Part shown: positions 1 through 5,565 of the stretch, one piece after another
How positions within the stretch are numbered: position 1 is the first letter of the stretch
Layout of the letters: every line of letters starts with the position of its first letter
NCBI GenBank assembly: GCA_017613485.1
Contig: JAGADS010000062.1
Coordinates: 1-6,502, forward strand
Origin: Treponema sp.
GTDB taxonomy: Bacteria; Spirochaetota; Spirochaetia; Treponematales; Treponemataceae
DNA: 6,502 nt
Reading direction: 5' to 3'
Program-made: the position numbers and the translations under genes
Notes under the pieces: generated by a model
Told to the model about the DNA's origin: nothing
The model's input: only the letters and a program-made list of their open reading frames with translations
Database searches by the model: none

Positions 1-153
1 AAACTGTATCTGGTTCCAAGTCCAGAGTACTTTTTTGATACAAAGGTTAATTCCGGCTCAGTAAAGAACGATCTGGACTCTAACCGCATGGGGTCGGTTC
101 CGATTCAAGTAAAGGCCACTTCCGGTTCCATAAAGATAGAAAGCAGCAAGTGA
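1..153 (+). CDS. C-terminal end of a DUF4097-like (putative adhesin, beta-solenoid) protein, partial
   Basis: The first 50 codons of the window form an open frame ending in TGA at 151-153; the start lies outside the window. The visible residues are beta-rich and end in a segment reading ATSGSIKIESSK, with an earlier NSGSVKNDLD. Repeated short S-G-S-[IV]-K units are typical of DUF4097-family proteins, which are exported or membrane-anchored and fold as stacked beta strands. Their biochemical role is mostly unknown, although they are often annotated as putative adhesins or cell-surface proteins. A strong terminator starts 10 bases after the stop, which supports a real gene end. The family call rests on only 50 residues. 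That the frame is coding is more secure than the name. Confidence 0.65.
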   Translation, partial: KLYLVPSPEYFFDTKVNSGSVKNDLDSNRMGSVPIQVKATSGSIKIESSK

Positions 154-162
154 TTCATGCAT

Positions 163-197
163 TCCCGGGCTAAAATGTCCGGGATTTATTTTTTTTT
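163..197 (+). terminator. Rho-independent terminator after the DUF4097-like gene
   Basis: The stem TCCCGGGC (163-170) pairs with GTCCGGGA (177-184), giving 8 bp including one G-T wobble. The loop is TAAAAT (171-176). A run follows at 185-197 that is all T except one A at 188. This is a textbook intrinsic terminator, placed 10 bases after the stop codon of the upstream gene and just before the next promoter. It isolates the c-di-GMP gene from upstream transcription. Confidence 0.9.
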
Positions 198-198
198 G

Positions 199-227
199 TC
201 GACAAATGTGTAAATCTCTGTTATAAT
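199..227 (+). promoter_or_regulatory. Sigma70-type promoter with extended -10 for the GGDEF-EAL gene
   Basis: A -35 box TCGACA (199-204, 5 of 6 to TTGACA) is followed by a 17-base spacer and a perfect TATAAT (222-227). A TG at 219-220 is placed one base before the hexamer, making an extended -10. Transcription should begin near 234, giving a leader of about 43 bases. No riboswitch-like structure is evident in that leader. The match to the housekeeping consensus suggests strong or constitutive expression of the downstream gene. Confidence 0.8.
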
Positions 228-265
228 ATAAGGTAGGCTGGGATGGATTTAAACTTGATTTGATT

Positions 266-270
266 AAAGG
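266..270 (+). promoter_or_regulatory. Ribosome binding site that fixes the GGDEF-EAL start at ATG 277
   Basis: AAAGG at 266-270 sits six bases before ATG 277, a normal Shine-Dalgarno spacing. The in-frame TTG at 271 directly abuts the AAAGG and could not use it, so ATG 277 is the better start. Confidence 0.65.
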
Positions 271-276
271 TTGAAT

Positions 277-1599
277 ATGTCTGATTTGGACCACAAAAGC
301 ATTATGGACAGTCTTTCCTTGGCGATGTTTGTCGCAACTCCCGTAAAGGATGAAAGCGGAAAGATTGTTGATTTTAAAATTGAGTATACAAATCCTCAAT
401 TTCTTACGCTTGTACATGAAGTGGTTCGTGCAGGAATGTTCTATTCACAGGTCAAGGATTTAATAAGTCCTGAGGTACCATGGTTTGAGATAGCAACCCA
501 GGTCATGGATACGCATTATACGGTTTCCCAGACAATCAATTCAGAGTTAACTCAGAAATGGCTCCATATCACTGTAAACAAGATTCCGAGTGGAGGAATT
601 ATTGCAGTTCTTCAGGATGTCTCTGCCCAGCATGAGATGGAGATTCAGCTTAAGCAGCAGAACATGAGGAATGCCTCCCTTACAGAAGAGCTTTCTCTTA
701 CAAGATCTGGTATGAGGACAAAACTGGAGAGCATACAGACTTTGAACCAGCAGCTTCAGTTTGCCGCCTATCATGACTCAATGACCAACCTCAAGAACCG
801 TCCGTGGTTTGAACGCATGATTTCGACTGAGATAGAGACATGCACAAGGGAAGATAAGAAAATAGGAATAATACTCCTTGATTTGGATAACCTCAAGGAT
901 ATAAATGAATCAGGTGGACATGCAGAGGGAGATGCGATAATACGGCGTATGGGAAAAATCCTCCGTAGATTTGAGGATGACAGGACTACAGCGTGTCGTT
1001 TTTCCGGTGATGAATTTATCGTCATGCGTCATAATATAACTTCTAACGAGGAAATGGCTCTTTTGGGGTACAATCTTATCCACGCATGTAACGATGAGGG
1101 AATAGGGGTTTCCGGCGGTATTTCGATTTTCCCGGATGATTCAAGGGCTCCTGCTGACTTGCTTAAGTTTGCTGACATGGCGATGGTGGAAGTCAAGAAA
1201 AACGGAAAGAACAGCATATATTTCTTCCAGAAAATGATGGAGGAAAAATTCCTGAAAAAGATCTGCATTGAAAACAAGCTGAACAAGGCACTGTCAGACG
1301 ATCTTTTCATGCTTTATTTCCAGCCTCAGTTTGATGTGATTACAGGAGAACTCCGGGGATTTGAGGCACTGCTAAGATGGCACGATGATGAGCTAGGGTG
1401 GATTCGTCCCGATCAGTTTATTCCGCTTGCAGAGGAGACACAGCTTGTCATTCCTTTAGGTGAATGGGTCATGGAAACAGCCATTAAGACGCTTGCAAGG
1501 TGGGAAAAGGATTTTGGCTTTGACGGCATCATATCGGTGAATGTCTCTCCAATTCAGTTCCAGAAAGATGATTTATATATAACCTTAAGACCAGAATAG
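277..1599 (+). CDS. 5' reading frame of the split GGDEF-EAL gene: PAS, GGDEF and first half of EAL
   Basis: As written, translation from ATG 277 runs to TAG at 1597-1599 and gives 440 residues. This product keeps the PAS-like domain, coiled coil and complete GGDEF domain: HDSMTNLKNR at the start, DLDNLKDIN, SGDEF, and a GKN near the end. It also keeps the EAL motif and VNVSP. It loses the EITE, DDFG and lysine metal or catalytic elements of the phosphodiesterase. The last residues (LYITLRPE) are out-of-frame sequence. If the frameshift is real, the product could still make c-di-GMP but could not hydrolyse it. The misfolded half-EAL domain may also destabilise it. Confidence 0.8.
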   Translation: MSDLDHKSIMDSLSLAMFVATPVKDESGKIVDFKIEYTNPQFLTLVHEVVRAGMFYSQVKDLISPEVPWFEIATQVMDTHYTVSQTINSELTQKWLHITVNKIPSGGIIAVLQDVSAQHEMEIQLKQQNMRNASLTEELSLTRSGMRTKLESIQTLNQQLQFAAYHDSMTNLKNRPWFERMISTEIETCTREDKKIGIILLDLDNLKDINESGGHAEGDAIIRRMGKILRRFEDDRTTACRFSGDEFIVMRHNITSNEEMALLGYNLIHACNDEGIGVSGGISIFPDDSRAPADLLKFADMAMVEVKKNGKNSIYFFQKMMEEKFLKKICIENKLNKALSDDLFMLYFQPQFDVITGELRGFEALLRWHDDELGWIRPDQFIPLAEETQLVIPLGEWVMETAIKTLARWEKDFGFDGIISVNVSPIQFQKDDLYITLRPE

Positions 1600-2069
1600 A
1601 CAAATACGGCATAAAAGTAAAGCATCTTGAAATAGAAATAACTGAGGGCATGTTCATAGACAATGTGTCTGATACTGTTGCCAAGTTGAACAAAATACGC
1701 GAGATGGGAATAGGAATTTCCCTTGATGATTTCGGCACAGGCTATTCTTCATTGAGGTACCTTCAGATACTTCCGCTTACTACGCTTAAGATAGACAAGT
1801 CGTTTATTTCCAATATAAGCGAGGCAGACGGTGTAGAGGCAAATATCACCGAGAGCATAGTATCCCTTGTTTCAAAAATGGGACTTGATACAATTGCAGA
1901 GGGGGTGGAAACCGACTCACAGTTAAATATGCTAAAGAAATTCAATTGTCATAATGTTCAGGGATTCCTTAAGGGAAAACCAATGCCGGTTGATTTATGC
2001 GAGAGGATGCTCAATGGGGATAATAGCGCGATTCTTACGATAAAAAATGAAACCCCGGAAAGTCTCTAG
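1572..2069 (+). CDS. 3' reading frame of the split GGDEF-EAL gene: C-terminal part of EAL domain
   Basis: Reading from TTT at 1572-1574 in the -1 frame gives F-I-Y-N-L-K-T-R-I-D-K-Y-G-I-K. This is the normal EAL-family helix and leads into HLEIEITE (EITE at 1635-1646), DDFGTGYSSL (DD from 1725), LKIDKSFI, AEGVET and VQGFLKGKPMP. It ends at TAG 2067-2069. The first in-frame ATG is at 1650, inside the domain and without a well-spaced ribosome binding site. Independent translation is therefore unlikely; this is the detached tail of the upstream frame, not a separate gene. Confidence 0.85.
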   Translation, partial: FIYNLKTRIDKYGIKVKHLEIEITEGMFIDNVSDTVAKLNKIREMGIGISLDDFGTGYSSLRYLQILPLTTLKIDKSFISNISEADGVEANITESIVSLVSKMGLDTIAEGVETDSQLNMLKKFNCHNVQGFLKGKPMPVDLCERMLNGDNSAILTIKNETPESL

Positions 2070-2105
2070 AAATTTATTGTAATTAAATGTGAAAAACATT
2101 GTTTA

Positions 2106-2130
2106 TATAATGATAGCCATGTGCTATGAT
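2106..2130 (+). promoter_or_regulatory. Candidate promoter region for the SH3-M48-cyclase operon
   Basis: The 78-base gap before the operon contains a TATAAT (2106-2111) with only a weak TTAAAT 17 bases upstream. It also holds a TATGAT (2125-2130) preceded by TG at 2122-2123 in extended -10 register, with TTTATA 17 bases upstream. Either could serve; the first gives a leader of about 30 bases and the second one of about 11. A 5-bp dyad, ATAGC (2113-2117) and GCTAT (2123-2127), overlaps the likely start points. Readthrough from the c-di-GMP gene is also possible, because no convincing terminator separates them. Confidence 0.4.
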
Positions 2131-2147
2131 GTAATTTAGGAGGAAAA

Positions 2148-2621
2148 ATGAAAAAAAGAGTTTTATTGCTGCTGATTGCATTCTGCAGTATTTCAGTTTT
2201 TGCGGCTTCGTACAAGTCGGGTGATACAGTCTATGTGTCTACAAAATCCGTACAGCTTAAATCATCAGAAGGCTCATTCAGCAAGGATTCAGGTCTTGCA
2301 GTTTATGGTGATTCGGGTAAAGTGCTTGCCGTAAGCGGTAAAAAAGTCAAGATACAGCTTTCAACTGGATCAAGATCAACAGGATGGATTGCGTCAGGAA
2401 ACATCACAAAGAAAAAAATCAATACATCATCAAAGACGACGGCTTCTGCAAAGGAACTGGCTCTTGCAGGAAAAGGCTGGTCAGAGGAGGCAGAAAATGC
2501 ATACAAGGCATCCAAGCCTAATCTTGATTTCAAAGTCATTGATGCGATAGAGGCCATTATTGTGAGCAATGCTGAATTGCTGAAATTTGTCGAAGAAGGA
2601 CACTTGAATCAGGGAGAGTAA
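2148..2621 (+). CDS. Exported SH3-like domain protein
   Basis: This 157-residue protein starts at ATG 2148, four bases after a full AGGAGG (2138-2143). A Sec signal peptide is clear: MKKR, a hydrophobic core LLLLIAF, and a probable cleavage after Ala19 (V-F-A). The mature N-terminal part (about 21-90) is beta-rich with the look of a bacterial SH3 domain: YKSGDTVYVSTKSVQLKS, then a G-K-V-L turn and a closing GWIASGNI. A Lys/Ser/Thr linker follows, then a helical C-terminal segment (about 105-157; ELALAGKGWSEEAENAY onward) that I cannot assign. Bacterial SH3 domains usually bind peptidoglycan or protein partners, so it probably acts in the periplasm. It is the first gene of the operon, and its ribosome-binding and stop regions are tightly coupled to the M48 gene. 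No catalytic motif is visible. The Cys at residue 13 does not sit in a lipobox. Confidence 0.8.
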   Translation: MKKRVLLLLIAFCSISVFAASYKSGDTVYVSTKSVQLKSSEGSFSKDSGLAVYGDSGKVLAVSGKKVKIQLSTGSRSTGWIASGNITKKKINTSSKTTASAKELALAGKGWSEEAENAYKASKPNLDFKVIDAIEAIIVSNAELLKFVEEGHLNQGE

Positions 2622-2624
2622 AAA

Positions 2625-3503
2625 ATGAAAAGAATACATCAGATTTTAATTTCAGCGGTCTTCATTTCTTCTGTTGCGCTCACTGCATGTACCTCGGAAG
2701 GCTTTGCATTTATGGGACAACTTGCTACTGCAGTTGGAGATGATGCTTCGGCTGGTGCCTTTAACAGCCTGTCTAAGGCAACGGAAGAAATCACCCCGGA
2801 AAACGAATACTATATCGGCCGTTCAGTGGCTGCAAACCTGCTTACAAACTACAAGCTCTACGAGAACAAAAAGCTTGAGAATTATCTGAACAAAATCTGT
2901 CAGGTACTGGTACTCAATTCAGATGATCCGGCACTTTACAACGGTTATCACGTAAAGATTATTGATTCAACTGAGGTAAATGCCTTCTCTACATCTGGCG
3001 GTCACATTTTTGTTACACGCGGATTGATTGCTTGTACTGACTCAGAGGATTCCCTAGCAGCTGTAATTGCACACGAAATCGGACACATTCAGCTCAAGCA
3101 CAGCGTCAAGTCTATCAAGACAAACCGATGGACAGATGCATTCAAGTCAACTGCAAATGCCACACTTTCAGCACTGGATATGGCTGAGATGGCAAATACT
3201 CTTGATGACATGGTTGGCGATGCTCTCTCTGACATGGTGAACAACGGATACTCACAGGGACAGGAATACGATGCGGATAAAAAGGCTGTTGAACTGATGG
3301 CTGCCGCAGGTTATGATCCAAATGCAATCGTGGACATGCTTCAGAAAATGGCGGATCAGCAGAAAGGCAAGAAAACAGGAGTTTACAAGACACACCCGAG
3401 TCCTGAAAGCCGTATCTCCAAGCTCAAGTCAACTCTCAAAAAGACAGAGGTTGAGGATACTACTGAATACCGTGTAAATCGTTATATGGAAATGATGAAA
3501 TAA
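2625..3503 (+). CDS. M48 family zinc metalloprotease lipoprotein (LoiP/BepA-like peptidase domain)
   Basis: This 292-residue protein begins with a lipoprotein signal peptide ending in LTAC (Cys22 is the predicted lipidated residue), so it should be membrane-anchored and face the periplasm. The zinc site is HEIGH at 150-154, within VIAHEIGHIQLKH. The third ligand is most likely Glu214 in QEYDADKKA. Upstream are the family's NAFSTSGGHIFVTRGL segment and, near the C-terminus, the THPSPESRISKL motif. Length and layout fit stand-alone M48 lipoproteins of the LoiP (YggG) type; the TPR tail of BepA is absent. Such proteases degrade or process misfolded outer-envelope proteins. The start codon is three bases after the preceding stop, with an AGGGAGAG ribosome binding site inside the upstream gene, indicating translational coupling. 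The substrate is unknown. Confidence 0.93.
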   Translation: MKRIHQILISAVFISSVALTACTSEGFAFMGQLATAVGDDASAGAFNSLSKATEEITPENEYYIGRSVAANLLTNYKLYENKKLENYLNKICQVLVLNSDDPALYNGYHVKIIDSTEVNAFSTSGGHIFVTRGLIACTDSEDSLAAVIAHEIGHIQLKHSVKSIKTNRWTDAFKSTANATLSALDMAEMANTLDDMVGDALSDMVNNGYSQGQEYDADKKAVELMAAAGYDPNAIVDMLQKMADQQKGKKTGVYKTHPSPESRISKLKSTLKKTEVEDTTEYRVNRYMEMMK

Positions 3504-3518
3504 TAAGGAAATATAAGG

Positions 3519-5564
3519 ATGAAGTCCATAAAGCAGAAGTTAAGGGTTATTATAACAGGTGTTGCAATATTCGCTCTTTTTGCGGTATTGCATTTTGCAG
3601 GTGCATTCAACTGGGTGGATAATAAAACCTATGACAGCCGGATGAGCCTGACTGCGGATTATTTTGATCCGTCTGACATGATAACCCTTGTCCTTCTTGA
3701 TCAGCAGAGTCTTGACTGGGCAACGGAGGAGATGGGCTGGGGATATCCCTGGCCACGTTCTGCTTATGGAACAATTATTGATTTCTTTAACAGGGCGGGG
3801 GCTGCTTCCATTGCATTTGATATGCTGTACACGGAGCCTTCGATCTATGGTCCTGAAGACGACAAGGCACTCGGGGATGCGTGTGAAAGATTCGGGCGTG
3901 TTGTCGAGACGGTTTACTACGCTGACTCAGACAGTGACCCTCTCTATCCGGTAAAGGAAATAAGGGAGGGTGCTGCCATACTCGGCAATGTGACAAGTGC
4001 CCTTGATTCTGACGGAACTGCAAGACGCAACCGGTTCTATGCGGATTCAGCAGATGCTGAGCCAGGTCTTTCCATTGCAAGCATGATTGTGGGCGGTGAT
4101 TTACCGGATCTTGATGAAATACCTAAGGCAAAAGACGGAGAGACAATGTATGTCCGATTCCAGAAAAATCTGAACAGATATATTCCTTACGGGGCATCAG
4201 AGATTATCAGAAGCGAGCTTGCAATTGAGGAAGCGGAAAAAAACGGAACGGAAGTTGACTTTGAGACTACGGACCTTCTGGATCCAGAGCTGTTTGTGGA
4301 TCAGCATGTGTTCTTTGGTCTTTATGCCGCAGGCCTTTTTGATATCTGTGCAACTCCCATTTCTTCGGTTTATCCAGGGGTTGGAGTTCATGTATGCCAG
4401 CTTGATACAATCCTTAACGAGAACTATCTTCGTGATGTAAGTCTTGTTATTGCACTCTGCATTATGGCTCTTATGTCTTTTGCAGGATGTCTGGCAGGAG
4501 GGCTTTCCAAGCAGGCAAACTTAAAGTCAATTTTGCTTGAGGTTCTTCTCTTTATTGTTATTGTGGTTGTCTATCTGGTTATCGCATACTGGCTTTTTAT
4601 ACCGGGTTATATTCTTCCTGTAGCAGGACCTTTGGGAGCCCTTCTTGTTTCTTTCTTTGCCACGATTCTTGGAACATATTTAAGCGAGGGAAAACAGAGG
4701 CGTATCATCAAGACAGTATTCAGTCAGTATCTTAGCCCGACCGTTATTGAAATTCTGATTGAGCATCCAGACAAAGTTAAGCTTGGTGGAGAGCGAAGGG
4801 AGATAACGGCATTTTTCTCTGATATAGAAAGCTTTACATCAGTCTCCGAAAACATGAATCCTGAGACAATGACTTCCTTCCTTAACACATACTTAAGCGA
4901 AATGTCAGATATAATCCTTGCTCATGGCGGAACAATCGATAAATACGAGGGCGATGCAATCATAGCTTTCTGGAATGCTCCTACTGACCAGGATGATCAT
5001 GCAAGACGCGGAGTGGAAGCTGCCATTGAATGCCAGAAAAAGCTTCTTGAGATGCAGGAAAGCCTCATGAAACTTACGGGACGACCGATTAAGCAGCGTA
5101 TCGGACTTAACACAGGAATTGCAACCGTAGGAAACTTCGGCTCAAGAAAACGTTTTGACTACACGATGATGGGTGATACAGTAAACCTTGCATCCCGACT
5201 TGAAGGAATCAACAAAGTGTTCGGAACATATACGCTTGTGTCAGAGGCAACGGCAAAAGCAGCAGAGGCGGCAGGATGTGTTCTTGATTTCCACAACATC
5301 GGTGACATTGCGGTTGTAGGCCGTAAGGAATCTGTAAGGGTTTATGTTCCCGGGGATAAAGGCTCATTCAATTCGGAAGACAATAAGGCATTTGACGAGG
5401 CCTATCAGAAATTCCGTGATGGTCAGTTCAGCGAGGCACATGCAATATTCGCTTCGTTTGCAGACAAAAATCCTACCTGTAAGAAATATCAGGCAATCTG
5501 TGAGCGCTACATAAAGAATCCGCCTGAAAACTGGCAGGGCTTCATGCAGGCCACAGAAAAGTAA
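3519..5564 (+). CDS. CHASE2 domain class III adenylate cyclase, four membrane segments
   Basis: This 681-residue sensor enzyme should make cAMP from ATP. One membrane segment (about 10-29) precedes a large extracytoplasmic CHASE2 domain (about 31-305; note FDMLYTEP, DICATPISSVYPGVGVHV). Three further membrane segments follow (about 308-330, 338-360 and 364-388). The cytoplasmic cyclase catalytic domain (about 420-610) has metal ligands Asp435 (FFSDIESF) and Asp479 (YEGDAI). Adenine-selecting residues are probably Lys475 and Asp547 (RFDYT), and the transition-state pair is Asn556 and Arg560 (VNLASRLE). All are present, so it looks active and ATP-specific. A TPR-like helical tail (about 620-681) ends in PPENWQGFMQATEK. 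The start has TAAGGA (3504-3509) nine bases upstream. It is the last gene of the operon, 15 bases after the M48 gene. The CHASE2 ligand is unknown. Confidence 0.95.
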   Translation: MKSIKQKLRVIITGVAIFALFAVLHFAGAFNWVDNKTYDSRMSLTADYFDPSDMITLVLLDQQSLDWATEEMGWGYPWPRSAYGTIIDFFNRAGAASIAFDMLYTEPSIYGPEDDKALGDACERFGRVVETVYYADSDSDPLYPVKEIREGAAILGNVTSALDSDGTARRNRFYADSADAEPGLSIASMIVGGDLPDLDEIPKAKDGETMYVRFQKNLNRYIPYGASEIIRSELAIEEAEKNGTEVDFETTDLLDPELFVDQHVFFGLYAAGLFDICATPISSVYPGVGVHVCQLDTILNENYLRDVSLVIALCIMALMSFAGCLAGGLSKQANLKSILLEVLLFIVIVVVYLVIAYWLFIPGYILPVAGPLGALLVSFFATILGTYLSEGKQRRIIKTVFSQYLSPTVIEILIEHPDKVKLGGERREITAFFSDIESFTSVSENMNPETMTSFLNTYLSEMSDIILAHGGTIDKYEGDAIIAFWNAPTDQDDHARRGVEAAIECQKKLLEMQESLMKLTGRPIKQRIGLNTGIATVGNFGSRKRFDYTMMGDTVNLASRLEGINKVFGTYTLVSEATAKAAEAAGCVLDFHNIGDIAVVGRKESVRVYVPGDKGSFNSEDNKAFDEAYQKFRDGQFSEAHAIFASFADKNPTCKKYQAICERYIKNPPENWQGFMQATEK

Positions 5565-5565
5565 A

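Larger units (their letters stand above)
277..2069 (+). pseudogene. PAS-GGDEF-EAL cyclic-di-GMP turnover protein, interrupted by a -1 frameshift
   Basis: With one base restored in the T run at 1572-1574, the locus encodes a 597-residue soluble protein. It has an N-terminal PAS-like sensor (about 10-116), a coiled-coil linker (about 119-163), a GGDEF diguanylate cyclase domain (166-322) and an EAL phosphodiesterase domain (about 340-585). No membrane segment is seen, so it should be cytoplasmic. The GGDEF signature reads SGDEF (243-247), a variant known in active cyclases. An RxxD inhibitory site is not present at the usual spot five residues before it. In the EAL half the EALLRW segment (from 363), VNVSP, EITE (454-457), DDFGTG (from 484), LKIDKSF and AEGVE motifs all survive. 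Full motif conservation on both sides of the break means the lesion is recent, or is a sequencing error. Net activity (synthesis or hydrolysis) cannot be told from sequence. Confidence 0.85.

Noticed and set aside
1567..1580. Programmed -1 ribosomal frameshifting joining the two halves of the EAL domain.
   Set aside because: There is no X-XXY-YYZ slippery heptamer in the zero frame and no evident downstream pseudoknot or upstream Shine-Dalgarno stimulator. A single-base loss in a T run is simpler.
1650..2069. A separate small EAL gene starting at ATG 1650.
   Set aside because: The ATG lies in the middle of a conserved domain, just after EITEG, without a properly spaced ribosome binding site. 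Homology extends upstream in the same frame to 1572.
2086..2104. Hairpin AATGT-GAAAA-ACATT followed by GTTT as a terminator after the GGDEF-EAL gene.
   Set aside because: The stem is only 5 bp and A/T-rich, and the T run is short and interrupted, so it is too weak to call.
3142..3393. Minus-strand open frame inside the M48 gene, along with similar antisense frames in the other genes.
   Set aside because: These are shadows of strongly coding plus-strand genes, with no ribosome binding site or recognisable protein features.
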